Of a DNA stretch of 64,000 bases, positions 10,275-19,988 are shown piece by piece. Source of the DNA: Candidatus Brachybacter algidus (GTDB lineage: Bacteria; Bacteroidota; Bacteroidia; Chitinophagales; Saprospiraceae); assembly GCA_016711705.1 (NCBI GenBank), contig JADJSK010000001.1, forward strand, positions 1,349,288 through 1,413,287, in the 5' to 3' direction. The position numbers and the translations under genes are program-made. The notes below the pieces were generated by a model. It saw only the letters and a list, made by a program, of their open reading frames with translations, searched no databases and had not been told where the DNA came from. How positions within the stretch are numbered: position 1 is the stretch's first letter; each line of letters begins with the position of its first letter.

Positions 10275-11933
10275 ATGGCTTTATCAAATGTCAATCCATT
10301 GTCAACTTCCAGTTGGAAATCCTTACTCAATTCTGCAGAACGCTTGAATTCAAAACATATTTCCGAACTTTTAAATAAGGACAGTGAACGATTCCAAAAG
10401 TATTCATATTCATTGGAAGATATTTTATTTGATTTTTCCAAAAATAAAATTGATGCTCAAATAGTTAACGATTTAAAGTCTCTTGCACACGAAGCCGGGC
10501 TATCAGAAGCTATAAAAGCTATGTTTGACGGAGAGGCAATTAATCGAACTGAAGGTAGAAGTGTATTACATACAGCTTTGAGGAATCAGGGTGATCTACC
10601 CGTTTATAGTGAAGGCAAAAATGTCATGCCTGAAATCAGGGTTGTTTTAAGCAAAATGAAAGAATTCTGTAAGCGCATACATACTCAGCAACATAAAGGG
10701 TTTACAGGCAAACCTATTCGCCATATCGTCAATATCGGAATTGGGGGAAGTGATCTGGGACCGGTCATGGTAACGGAAGCCTTAAAGCCGTATTGGGTCG
10801 AGGGGATAGAAGCGCACTTTGTTTCAAACATAGATGGAACCCACATTGCAGAAGTATTTAAAAAAATCGATCCTGAGACAACGCTTTTTCTTATCGCTTC
10901 TAAGACATTCACCACTCAGGAAACAATGACGAATGCTCATACTGCCAGAGAATGGTTTTTAAAATATGCTGGTGATGAAAAGTACGTCGCCTTGCACTTT
11001 GTAGCACTTTCGACCAATTCAGCGGGTGTAAAAGCATTCGGAATAGATCCGGACAACATGTTTGAGTTTTGGGACTGGGTAGGAGGACGATATAGCTTGT
11101 GGAGTGCAATTGGTTTGTCAATAGCTTTGACCATAGGTTTCGATAATTTTGAGAATATATTGAAAGGAGGCTTTAGTGCTGACGAACATTTCAGAACCAC
11201 CGAATTTGAAGATAATATTCCTGTATTAATGGCCTTAATAGGCATCTGGAATTGTAATTTTTTGGGTGCACATACAGAGGCAATCTTGCCTTATGATCAA
11301 TATATGCATCGATTTGCAGCCTATTTCCAACAAGGAAATATGGAGAGCAATGGAAAATCTGTAGATAGAAATGGTAATCCAATTCCATATGAAACGGGAC
11401 CTGTCATATGGGGAGAGCCTGGCACCAATGGTCAACATGCATTTTACCAACTTATACATCAGGGGACAAAGTTAATACCTTGTGATTTTATCGCACCGGC
11501 TATATCTCATAATCCATTACCGGAGCATCATGACATACTTTTGAGCAATTTCTTTGCACAAACTCAGGCACTTGCCTTTGGTAAAAACCTGGTCCAGGTT
11601 AAAAAAGAGATGGAAAGTTCAGGTGCAGATGAAGCAAAAATAGAGGCTATAGCGCCTTTCAGGGTTTTCAGCGGAGATCGTCCAAGTAATTCTATACTTA
11701 TCAAAAAGATCACACCTTATACACTAGGGCAGCTGATAGCTATATATGAACATAAGATATTCACTCAAGGAGTCATCTGGAATATATACAGTTTTGATCA
11801 ATGGGGCGTAGAATATGGAAAACAGCTGGCTAATAATATACTTCCTGAACTAAAGAATAACTCAGAAGTGACAAAGTTTGACTCTTCAACCAATGGATTG
11901 ATCAATGCATTCAAAAAAGCAAGAAAAATATAG
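10275..11933 (+). CDS. pgi: Glucose-6-phosphate isomerase
   Basis: At 552 residues it has the length of the long, E. coli-type phosphoglucose isomerases. Seen are the phosphate-binding segment (GIGGSDLGPVM, about residues 156-166), the family signature around GGRYSLWSAIGLS (about 270-282), and a C-terminal region with a conserved Lys in NGLINAFKKARK. It interconverts glucose 6-phosphate and fructose 6-phosphate in the cytoplasm for glycolysis and gluconeogenesis. It converges on the ABC permease gene with a single base between stop codons and no clear hairpin terminator there. Confidence 0.97.
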   Translation: MALSNVNPLSTSSWKSLLNSAERLNSKHISELLNKDSERFQKYSYSLEDILFDFSKNKIDAQIVNDLKSLAHEAGLSEAIKAMFDGEAINRTEGRSVLHTALRNQGDLPVYSEGKNVMPEIRVVLSKMKEFCKRIHTQQHKGFTGKPIRHIVNIGIGGSDLGPVMVTEALKPYWVEGIEAHFVSNIDGTHIAEVFKKIDPETTLFLIASKTFTTQETMTNAHTAREWFLKYAGDEKYVALHFVALSTNSAGVKAFGIDPDNMFEFWDWVGGRYSLWSAIGLSIALTIGFDNFENILKGGFSADEHFRTTEFEDNIPVLMALIGIWNCNFLGAHTEAILPYDQYMHRFAAYFQQGNMESNGKSVDRNGNPIPYETGPVIWGEPGTNGQHAFYQLIHQGTKLIPCDFIAPAISHNPLPEHHDILLSNFFAQTQALAFGKNLVQVKKEMESSGADEAKIEAIAPFRVFSGDRPSNSILIKKITPYTLGQLIAIYEHKIFTQGVIWNIYSFDQWGVEYGKQLANNILPELKNNSEVTKFDSSTNGLINAFKKARKI

Positions 11934-11934
11934 T

Positions 11935-12783
11935 TTACCAGTCTTTTTTCAATAATACACGATAGGATAGAAATCCGAAAAGAACTGCATAAATGCAGCA
12001 CATACCTATGTGATTCCAAGGAATTTCAGCTGCGATATCTTTTCCTTGTCCCATAAGTGCCTGAATGGTACTTAATCTTGCTACAGGAATAGGTATAATG
12101 TTGGACATGCTAGTTAGTGGCAAATAATCACTAATTACCACTTTGTTAATAACGGCCTGAGGACTTTGCTCAAACATATTCATTGTGGCCCACTTCTCTA
12201 TTCCGTTGACTATTTTTTCAGCAAACCACCAAAGAAACAAAAGTATGAATGTAAATGCTGATTTCCTTATAATGATTGATAAGAATAAGGCAAGCATCAT
12301 GAATGCAACTAATTTGACAAAATAACCGACTAAGAAACCAATTTCAGCAAATCGATAATCCGGATTAGTGATCGTATTGTATTTCAATCCAAAAATAAAT
12401 GAAAATACAAATACCAAAATGGTAGAAACCAGACTTAGTATAACAATAGTATAAATCTTAGAAAGTAAAAATTCCTTCCTACTCAGTCCATCTATGACAT
12501 TCTGTTTGAAAGTGCCATTCTGGAATTCATTCACTACGGTTGTGATAATGATAAAAGCTAAAAAAACTTTAATCAATGCCGTAAAATAAGTTGTAAAATT
12601 CCAAATCTGTGGAAAATTAAAGATGCCTTCTTTCACAAGGTCGATCTCCTTCCCTGCCAATGAAAACTTTTGTGTACCGAGCATTATAAGGCCAAAAAGA
12701 AAAAGGCAATAAAGAAGAATAAATATTCTTGCTACTTTGTAATTATATATTTTAAGCCATTCAAGCTGTATTAATCGAATCAT
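11935..12783 (-). CDS. ABC-2 type transporter permease
   Basis: A 282-residue integral membrane protein with about six hydrophobic helices. The arrangement is that of ABC-2 permeases: an N-terminal helix (about 20-38), a cluster at about 65-200, and a last helix near the C-terminus (about 255-275). It follows the ATPase gene on the same strand after 43 bases, so the two probably form one exporter. The substrate cannot be deduced; relatives include gliding-associated and bacteriocin or antibiotic exporters. Confidence 0.85.
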   Translation of the reverse strand: MIRLIQLEWLKIYNYKVARIFILLYCLFLFGLIMLGTQKFSLAGKEIDLVKEGIFNFPQIWNFTTYFTALIKVFLAFIIITTVVNEFQNGTFKQNVIDGLSRKEFLLSKIYTIVILSLVSTILVFVFSFIFGLKYNTITNPDYRFAEIGFLVGYFVKLVAFMMLALFLSIIIRKSAFTFILLFLWWFAEKIVNGIEKWATMNMFEQSPQAVINKVVISDYLPLTSMSNIIPIPVARLSTIQALMGQGKDIAAEIPWNHIGMCCIYAVLFGFLSYRVLLKKDW

Positions 12784-12826
12784 AGTTTTGGTGCTTTTTC
12801 AAAAAATTTAATAATTAATTCTAACC

Positions 12827-13714
12827 TCATTTCACTAATTCCAGGAATTGTTCTTCCAAAGAATCCCGCTTCTTGACAAGGTGAGAAAGAGAGATATTGC
12901 TTTCAAATAAAAGCTTATTCAGATCTTCGGCAGAAATATCCTGTTCAATAGTAGCTCTGATCAACCCATTATTGTTTATGATTTTGTTGAAATTACCGGC
13001 TTTTTTCAAAGAGGCTTCAAGGAAATTCATGTTAGAAGCCCTGAGTTCAAAAAACCCTTTATTGTTGGTCATCCCATCTACGAGGCCTGAGTATAATGAT
13101 CTACCATTTTTTAAAACTATCACATGGCTGCAGACTTTCTCAACCTCATCAAGTAAATGACTTGCAAGGATGATGGTGGTTCCATCATTTGCTATCTTTT
13201 GGATGATTTCTCTGATTTGGATTATACCCATTGGGTCGAGCCCATTAGTAGGCTCATCTAATATTAGCACTTCAGGATCATTAAGCACTGCGCTGGCAAT
13301 AGCAAGCCGTTGTTTCATCCCAAGTGAATATGTCAAAAATTTATCTTTTTTTCTTTCAAGTAGTCCTACCAATGAAAGTTTCTCGTCAATTTTCTTTTGA
13401 TCAACTCCTTTAATTTTAGCTGTGATTTCAAGATTTTGGCCTGCATTTAAATATGGGTAGAAATTAGGCCTTTCTATGATTGCTCCAATTCTCTTTAATG
13501 TTTGATGATCTGTACTTTCTCCAAACCATTTCCAGCTTCCAGAAGTAGCGTTAATAGTAGTCAGCAACATTCCAAGAGTTGTCGACTTACCGCTTCCATT
13601 AGGCCCAAGAAGCCCATAAACATTACCTTTTTCAACATTAAAGGAAATGTCATTCACTGCAGTAAGTCTTCCAAATTTCTTTGTGAGATTTTTAATTTCT
13701 AGTATATAATCCAT
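12827..13714 (-). CDS. ABC transporter ATP-binding protein
   Basis: This 295-residue ATPase shows a Walker A motif (GLLGPNGSGKST, about residues 33-44), an ABC signature in the form YSLGMKQRLAIA, Walker B (LILDEPTNGLDP) and the H-loop (ILASHLL). A ~75-residue C-terminal extension is typical of ATPases paired with ABC-2 permeases. It is the first gene of the two-gene exporter unit with the permease at 11935-12783. The promoter must lie in the 350-base gap shared with the divergent BNR-protein gene. Confidence 0.93.
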   Translation of the reverse strand: MDYILEIKNLTKKFGRLTAVNDISFNVEKGNVYGLLGPNGSGKSTTLGMLLTTINATSGSWKWFGESTDHQTLKRIGAIIERPNFYPYLNAGQNLEITAKIKGVDQKKIDEKLSLVGLLERKKDKFLTYSLGMKQRLAIASAVLNDPEVLILDEPTNGLDPMGIIQIREIIQKIANDGTTIILASHLLDEVEKVCSHVIVLKNGRSLYSGLVDGMTNNKGFFELRASNMNFLEASLKKAGNFNKIINNNGLIRATIEQDISAEDLNKLLFESNISLSHLVKKRDSLEEQFLELVK

Positions 13715-13905
13715 TTTTTGAAATTTTGATTTGTAAATGTAATTTAATAATTATCACTAATTGTCATGTAAACTTATTCAATTATCATTTTTCGACCAAA
13801 TTACATTTATAAAAGATGTTTTAGTATGAATGAACTAATCTCTATCCACCACCATAATCATGAGCCCTTCTATCACAAATAGTAAAAACCCAAAATATAT
13901 TTAAA

Positions 13906-13937
13906 TTGACATTCGAATAAAATATAATGTATATTTG
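13906..13937 (+). promoter_or_regulatory. Bacteroidota-type promoter for the BNR-repeat gene
   Basis: TATATTTG at 13930-13937 fits the TAnnTTTG -7 element. A TTG at 13906-13908 lies 21 bases upstream as a -33 element (consensus TTTG). The start of transcription would fall about 120 bases before the ATG at 14065. The gap 13715-14064 otherwise holds no gene that I can support. No -10/-35 sigma-70 pattern of the E. coli kind is visible. Confidence 0.5.
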
Positions 13938-14064
13938 CCTAATCACCGAATAGAATTTAATAAATCTAACCCTTCTCTCCTTTCATCTTTTTTACAAAGA
14001 ATTTTTATCATTTGACGGACCTTAGTCTGATTCAAAACACATATCTATTAATATCTATAGAACA

Positions 14065-16050
14065 ATGAAACATTTTCTATTTCTCACAATAATATTGGTA
14101 ATCAATCCTTTGCACGCTCAACCATCCAGCTGGACTGACACAGGAATAGGTGGCGGCGGATCACTGTTTTCACCGACTATAAGTCCCTCCAACGCCAATA
14201 TAATGTATATGCAATGCGATATGTCAGAGGTCTTTCACACGACTGATGCTGGTCTAACATGGGACAATGTGCATTTTAAACAATTAATTTCTACAGGTGG
14301 TAAACACAGAATGGAGTTTACAAGTGACCCTAACATCCTTTATACAGTCAATTTATCTTTCAACGAAGATCTCCAATATCCTGTCAAAAGCACTAATGGT
14401 GGCAATACCTGGAATACCATTAACGATCCAACCGATGGCGAAGTTTGGTCCATATTTGCGGATCCTTCCTCCACATCAAGAATCATTATTTCTTCCTATG
14501 ACAAATTATATATAAGCACCAATGGTGGTTCAAGTTTTATAGAGAAATTCAGCGATGCTGATGCTCTTTTGATCTCCGGTGTATTCTGGGATGGCAATAA
14601 CATTTTTGTCGGAACGAATCGAGGATTAGTTCTTTCTACTGACAGCGGATCCACATTCAACCTAGATCCATCCAATGGAATTCCTGCCAATGAAGGCTTT
14701 TTAAGTTTTACCGGATCAAAAAGTGGAGGAATCACCCGTCTGATGGGAACTACTGCATCTCAAAATGATCTTTACCCGGGGATGAATGCACTTGACATTG
14801 AATATTATTCTACCACATTAAAAAGAGATTTTGGTGTCACAAATTGGATATCTGCGACCGCCGGTATTGCCATAGATGATAACCTTTACTGCATTGCTTC
14901 GTCCATCAACAATTCTAATGTCTTTTATGTAGGAGGCACTGATCCTAATACTAGCTATCCGGTTATATATAAGACTATAAACGGAGGAATCAGCTGGACT
15001 CCAGTATTCCTTACCAACAATAATCAAAATATAGCCACAGGTTATAGTGGGTATCAAGGAGATGAGGATTGGTATTTTGGAGAGATTGTCTTTGGCTTGG
15101 CTGTTGCTCCAAACGATGCCAATACGGTCATTTTTACTGATTTTGGATTTGCACATATTTCTCAGAATGGTGGTACAAGCTGGAGACAGGCTTATGTAAA
15201 TTCTGCTGACCAAAACCCTATGAACGCTCCCACCCCAAAAGACAAAGCATACAAGAACAATGGCCTTGAAAACACCTCTTGCTGGAACTTACATTGGAAA
15301 AAAGACAACTCAAATAATATTTTCGCAAGTTATACAGACATAACAGGAGTTCGAAGCTTGGATGGAGGCAGCTCATGGGCATTCGATTATAATGGCATTA
15401 CCTATAATACAGTTTATCACGTAATAGAACATCCTGTCAATAATATATTGTATGCTGCAGTTTCTTCCGTCCACGATATGTATCAAAGTACTTATTTGAC
15501 GGACGCAAAGATTGATAATGGGACAGGAGCAATTCTTTATTCTACCGATGGTGGGACAAACTGGCAAATGTTTCACAACTTCAATAAACCAGTAATTTGG
15601 CTTGCCATTGATCCTACCAATACCAATCGCATGTATGCAAGTGTAGTAGAAAGCACCGCCGGTGGAATTTACAAATCAGACAATATCAATGCGGGTGCAG
15701 CATCGTCTTGGGCTCTAACCACGGCACCACCAAGGACACAAGGACATCCATATAATGTAAAAGTTTTAAATGATGGGGTTGTTGTATCAACGTGGTCCGG
15801 AAGAAGAACTACGAATTTCACCGCAAGTTCCGGGGTATTTATAAGTGCTAACCAAGGTTTGAGTTGGATTGATGTTTCTAAAAATGATGATATGTATTAC
15901 TGGACCAAAGATATCACTATAGATCCCAATGATATAAGTCAAAACACCTGGTATGTAAGCGTGCATAGCGGGTGGGGAGGCGCCGCGAATGACAAAGGTG
16001 GTCTATACAAAACTACTAATCGTGGAGTATCCTGGACGAAATTTTTTTGA
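14065..16050 (+). CDS. Secreted BNR/Asp-box repeat protein, N-terminal part of a frameshifted gene
   Basis: Residues 1-18 form a signal peptide (ending LHAQ). The rest is built of beta-propeller blades with Asp-box/BNR motifs (S-x-D-x-G-x-x-W: STNGGSSF, STDGGTNW, TTNRGVSW). The overall pattern resembles the double-propeller xyloglucanase and sialidase-like fold. No catalytic residues were identified, so enzymatic function is open. The frame ends at a TGA created within a run of seven T (16042-16048). The same protein plainly continues in the next frame (DSYRVESSTVDPVN...), so this is one gene of about 925 residues interrupted by one extra base. Confidence 0.85.
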   Translation: MKHFLFLTIILVINPLHAQPSSWTDTGIGGGGSLFSPTISPSNANIMYMQCDMSEVFHTTDAGLTWDNVHFKQLISTGGKHRMEFTSDPNILYTVNLSFNEDLQYPVKSTNGGNTWNTINDPTDGEVWSIFADPSSTSRIIISSYDKLYISTNGGSSFIEKFSDADALLISGVFWDGNNIFVGTNRGLVLSTDSGSTFNLDPSNGIPANEGFLSFTGSKSGGITRLMGTTASQNDLYPGMNALDIEYYSTTLKRDFGVTNWISATAGIAIDDNLYCIASSINNSNVFYVGGTDPNTSYPVIYKTINGGISWTPVFLTNNNQNIATGYSGYQGDEDWYFGEIVFGLAVAPNDANTVIFTDFGFAHISQNGGTSWRQAYVNSADQNPMNAPTPKDKAYKNNGLENTSCWNLHWKKDNSNNIFASYTDITGVRSLDGGSSWAFDYNGITYNTVYHVIEHPVNNILYAAVSSVHDMYQSTYLTDAKIDNGTGAILYSTDGGTNWQMFHNFNKPVIWLAIDPTNTNRMYASVVESTAGGIYKSDNINAGAASSWALTTAPPRTQGHPYNVKVLNDGVVVSTWSGRRTTNFTASSGVFISANQGLSWIDVSKNDDMYYWTKDITIDPNDISQNTWYVSVHSGWGGAANDKGGLYKTTNRGVSWTKFF

Positions 16051-16843
16051 TTCTTATAGGGTTGAATCTTCAACTGTAGATCCCGTCAATGCTAATAATA
16101 TATATGTGACAACTGAAAGTGAAGGACTATGGTATAGCTCAAACGCTACAAACCCCAATCCAACATTTACACAACTTCTTCAATACGACTTCATGCACCC
16201 TTTGAGAGTAGTTTATAACCCATTCGATCCTACTAAATTATTTGTCACAAGTTTTGGGAATGGCATCAAAAGTGGAATTACTTCTTCTATACCTCTCCCA
16301 ATCGAGATTTTGTCTTTTAATGGAATAGCATTAGAAAAATACAATTTGATATATTGGTCGACTAACCAAGACCCAAACATAAAGTCATTTGATCTACAAA
16401 AGTTAAATAATAAAGGTGAATACAAAACGATCTCAATACTAAAAGCCAAAGAAAAAAAAGCAGATAAAATAATGTATGAGTTCAAAGACTTTAATTTGGA
16501 GGCGCAAAATTATTATAGATTAATGTCTACCGATAATAATGGAAGTATTAATTATTCAGCAATTATAAATATCTCTAAACCAAACTATTTGTTCAATATT
16601 TCCGAAATATATCCACAACCAGTTAGCGATGGATTTAAGTTTGAAGTATATAGTTCCGAAGAATCAAAGCTATATATTGAAGTTTACAATACCCTGGGAA
16701 ATAGAATCTATTCATTTGTAAACATGGTTCACAAAGGAAATACCAGGATGGAAATAGACACTAAAGGATGGAAAGCCGGTGTTTACGCAATGTGTATTAA
16801 AAACGAGGAAGATGCACGAATTACAAGAAAAATCATCAAGTAA
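15989..16843 (+). CDS. BNR-repeat protein, C-terminal part with T9SS sorting domain (after frameshift)
   Basis: The meaningful sequence begins at about 16049, where it continues the propeller of the preceding frame; the ATG at 15989 is an out-of-frame artefact. It holds the last blades (VDPVNANNIYVTTESEGLW), an Ig-like linker around ISKPN, and a C-terminal type A T9SS sorting domain (ISEIYPQPVSDGFKFEV near residue 205, ending ITRKIIK). With six T rather than seven at 16042-16048 the two halves join perfectly. Alternatives to an assembly error are a true pseudogene or transcriptional slippage. Confidence 0.8.
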   Translation: MTKVVYTKLLIVEYPGRNFFDSYRVESSTVDPVNANNIYVTTESEGLWYSSNATNPNPTFTQLLQYDFMHPLRVVYNPFDPTKLFVTSFGNGIKSGITSSIPLPIEILSFNGIALEKYNLIYWSTNQDPNIKSFDLQKLNNKGEYKTISILKAKEKKADKIMYEFKDFNLEAQNYYRLMSTDNNGSINYSAIINISKPNYLFNISEIYPQPVSDGFKFEVYSSEESKLYIEVYNTLGNRIYSFVNMVHKGNTRMEIDTKGWKAGVYAMCIKNEEDARITRKIIK

Positions 16844-16988
16844 AAGACAATGATTCTATACTAGAGCGGAGATTCAAAGAGGGTTATCCTTTAATTCAAA
16901 ACACTAATCACCTTATAGCCATGACTAAAAGGGCGCTTACAAAATAGATTATCCAGAAGTAAAATTTAATATAGGATAATAATTTCTA

Positions 16989-17318
16989 TTAATCCTTTGT
17001 TAAGCCCAACAAACCGGAATCTTTTGATTGAATGACTGAATGGTGATGAAAATTAGAAAAATCCACTTCAAGCAAAAAATCTTCAGCTTTTTTCGCAGTG
17101 AGAAATCTGTGAGCATCAATCTCGAAAATTTGATCATGTAGCTTTAATGAAAAAATACCATATTGAATGGTTTCATCATCATTTTTCTTATTCCGAAAGT
17201 ATGGATAACATAATGAATAATCTATCAGTTCTCCTTCTTTATTTAATAAAAGTTCCACTACTTGACCTGACTTGACAAATTGAGCACTTTCAAGCGCTAA
17301 GTTTTGTTCGAAAGACAT
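16989..17318 (-). CDS. Hypothetical protein, about 109 aa
   Basis: I do not recognise a family. It is a small soluble protein with no signal peptide or membrane segment, mixed alpha/beta in appearance, with a central IFSLKLHDQIFEIDAHRF segment and a HHH patch near the C-terminus. I prefer the ATG at 17318 (protein starting MSFEQN); an in-frame ATG at 17348 adds ten mainly hydrophobic residues. It stands alone between the BNR gene and a repeat-rich gap. Confidence 0.55.
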   Translation of the reverse strand: MSFEQNLALESAQFVKSGQVVELLLNKEGELIDYSLCYPYFRNKKNDDETIQYGIFSLKLHDQIFEIDAHRFLTAKKAEDFLLEVDFSNFHHHSVIQSKDSGLLGLTKD

Positions 17319-17568
17319 AATGCTAATTTTAAAAAAAGTAATAAACAAACCATTACTTTACCATCATAAAGTAATACTCAGGTATAACATCTGAAATTAC
17401 ATATCATGTAATCCTTATGCAAAAACCAAGAAAATGTTTATTTATAAAAAATATTGTTCAAGACAAAAATAAACAAATTATTATACAATCCAAAATATTT
17501 ATTTAGTAAAAAGGAATACCATCAATTATTAAGAAAATATCCCAAACTATATGAAAAGATATTATTAG

Positions 17569-17793
17569 TAACTCAAGTTTCGGCAGTCAAATTCGTTTCT
17601 TCTAAAGATAAATTTAAATTTTAATAAAATGTTAGATGTTAGAAGGTAGATTTTAGATGGCTCTCCATCAATCACTTGGATATTTTTTCTATTAAGCCCA
17701 TTAAAGAAAAAATATGAATCAATTGACTAAACTCCATCTAACATCTAACATCAGCCATCTGCCTTTGTTTCTTAACTACCGAAACTTGAATTA
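17569..17793. repeat. 225-bp element with 19-bp inverted ends
   Basis: The left end (TAACTCAAGTTTCGGCAGT, 17569-17587) and the reverse complement of the right end (17775-17793) match at 17 of 19 bases. Inside, inverted TTAGATG-type heptamers at about 17628-17659 and 17730-17760 extend the symmetry. There is no coding capacity, so this looks like a MITE or a large interspersed palindrome. A related end sequence lies at about 26388. The rest of the gap 17349-18029 shows nothing further that I can name. Confidence 0.55.
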
Positions 17794-18029
17794 GAAAGTT
17801 ATAATGTCAAAGTATTAAAACAAAGCCAATCGGCTAAATAAACAATAAGATAAACGACTCATAGAATTATATTCCCACACTGTCCATATTAAGTATTTTT
17901 TTTAATTTTTAGGTATAAGCGCTAAACTTCAAAAACTGTATTAATAATTCCAAAATATCTCTGAGTAAGGGTCGCTTTCTAATAGTTTCAAACACTTAAC
18001 TATACTACTGGTAGCTAATTTAAAATTTT

Positions 18030-18542
18030 ATGCATTTTACCATCATCAACCTTTGCGTTAAATTATTAATAAACAATAAGTTAACTATAGCTTTTGCAGA
18101 AAGCATTACAGCAGGTAGACTTACATATGATTTTTCTACAATTGACAATTCTGTTGCTTTCTTGAAAGGTGGAATAATTTGTTTCTCGAATGAGACCAAA
18201 GATCAGCTCCTCTATAACCCCGCCGAAATAACCAAAAAGGCAAAGTACTCTTCACTAGAAGCAACGGAGGATATGGCAAGAGGACTAGCTCGGCTTATAC
18301 CTTCTGCTCAAATTCATGTAGGAGTCAATGGATCGAATCTTCCGGGTGATTCCGAAGTCATTGGCGACCAAACCGGAACAATTTATATCTGCGCATTACT
18401 AAATTCAGAAATCTTGTTTTCCCGCGAATTTCAGTTTGATGGAACCAAAGAGGATATTATTAACCAAACGATCATTCACGTAGCTTACTTTTTAAGACAT
18501 TATCTTGAAAACAAACAAATACAATTAAATTATACTGCTTAA
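18030..18542 (+). CDS. Stand-alone CinA C-terminal (PncC-like) domain protein, divergent
   Basis: The 170 residues cover one CinA_C domain, the fold of nicotinamide mononucleotide deamidase. Compared with the C-terminal domain of the full-length CinA at 33184-34446, key motifs have changed: AESCTGG is AESITAG, YANEVK is FSNETK, and GIAGPDGG is GVNGSNLPG. The lysine after SNET is kept. It may have altered or lost deamidase activity. It has no operon partner. Family assignment is firm, catalytic activity is doubtful. Confidence 0.8.
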   Translation: MHFTIINLCVKLLINNKLTIAFAESITAGRLTYDFSTIDNSVAFLKGGIICFSNETKDQLLYNPAEITKKAKYSSLEATEDMARGLARLIPSAQIHVGVNGSNLPGDSEVIGDQTGTIYICALLNSEILFSREFQFDGTKEDIINQTIIHVAYFLRHYLENKQIQLNYTA

Positions 18543-18682
18543 ATTAATGAAGGAGCCTGATCATATTATTGAAAGAAAGAAAAATATTTTGTATTAAATG
18601 TTTAATGCAACAATTGAGCATTTGGCCTAAGACCATTCATGTATATGATTGCACACCAAATACAATAATTTGAAAAAATTCA

Positions 18683-19945
18683 TCACTTATCTCGAATCAA
18701 AGCGAAGTGCCTAATATTCTTAAGTATCAATGAAATTAGAAATACATAAGAAAGAACTCCAATCGAAGTTTCAAAAGTAGGTTCGAAAATCATAGTGATA
18801 AAATATAAAAGCATCATCAATAAAAGTGGAAAGCTTTTTCTATTTGATGGATTTAGTAAGGGGGTGACCAAGCCTAATAATAAAAATATTAGACTGAGCA
18901 TTCCACCGCAAACGGCAGTCAATAAAAATTGATTATGCGGTATTTTAGAGACTGGAAGATTCAATTTTATCGCATTTTTAGCCAGTGAACTGTCCATATC
19001 TCCGGATCCAACTCCTAATAAAAAGTTTTGCTTCCAAAGGTCTAGTCCATTGATTAGAGAATAACCTCTTTCACTGTCAGAGTATGTTTGACCATTTCCG
19101 GATTTATATTGATTCCAATCCCAAACCATGTAATTCACTTTTGTGTTGACGGAAGGAATTAATCTGTAACTACCAAATGCAGTAATCAATAAGACTAAAC
19201 TTGCTGCGACAAGTATTTTATAATTCTTAGTCTTAATTGTATCATATAGTAAAATGGACATTGTGCCAATAGCTGTCACTAACCAAGCTGTCCTGATCGA
19301 CAAAAATACGATACTAAAAAAAAGAATTGGAATTCCCATTAAAAGAAATTTTCTCGAAGCACCAGAATAAAATCCATTAAGTAATGCATATAGGCAACCT
19401 ATGAAAGTTAAACTCATGAACATGCCAAAGCGAATATGAGGGATTGGTGTAGGAATTGGCTGGCCGCCATCCAGGGCTTTTGAGATTGCAGTATAATCGT
19501 TAAAGTAAACTAATACGATCAGAATCGAGACAATCAATGCACTACTTAATGCGTACAATAAGTAATTCTTATAATGTGAAATCTTCAATTGAGGCGAGAA
19601 CATGAGTATGAGTGGAATAAGGAGAAATCCTATATATAGTCTAAAACGGATCATCGCAAACCCTGTTTCTTCGCTTCCAATAAACGAAGTGACAACACTT
19701 AATAATAAAAATATGGAAGATGCAAATGTTAATTTATTTCTAGAAAAAGAAGAAAGCAAATCTTTCCTACTAAAATGAAATGCATTCAATAAAGAAGCTG
19801 AGCCCATTACTATCATTCCGAGTGCTATCGCGAACCTACTTGTAAACAATCCTGCTATCGTAATATAAATACCGGTATTAAATCCCCAGGCCGCAATCTT
19901 TCTGAAAGAACCAAAATTATCGACAATGAATTTAATAACCTTCAA
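18683..19945 (-). CDS. O-antigen ligase/polymerase-like membrane protein (Wzy_C type)
   Basis: A 420-residue protein with about ten to twelve predicted transmembrane helices. A large periplasmic loop before the last helices carries LLGVGSGDM (about residue 310) and IPHNQFLL (about 335), the pattern of O-antigen ligase/Wzy_C proteins. These transfer or polymerise lipid-linked glycans at the periplasmic face of the inner membrane. It is the last gene of a leftward cluster, 43 bases after the phosphatase-fold gene. Whether it is ligase or polymerase cannot be decided from sequence alone. Confidence 0.82.
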   Translation of the reverse strand: MKVIKFIVDNFGSFRKIAAWGFNTGIYITIAGLFTSRFAIALGMIVMGSASLLNAFHFSRKDLLSSFSRNKLTFASSIFLLLSVVTSFIGSEETGFAMIRFRLYIGFLLIPLILMFSPQLKISHYKNYLLYALSSALIVSILIVLVYFNDYTAISKALDGGQPIPTPIPHIRFGMFMSLTFIGCLYALLNGFYSGASRKFLLMGIPILFFSIVFLSIRTAWLVTAIGTMSILLYDTIKTKNYKILVAASLVLLITAFGSYRLIPSVNTKVNYMVWDWNQYKSGNGQTYSDSERGYSLINGLDLWKQNFLLGVGSGDMDSSLAKNAIKLNLPVSKIPHNQFLLTAVCGGMLSLIFLLLGLVTPLLNPSNRKSFPLLLMMLLYFITMIFEPTFETSIGVLSYVFLISLILKNIRHFALIRDK

Positions 19946-19988
19946 TCTTAGTATTTTGTCTATAAAGCAACCGGGCGATTCTTCTGAA

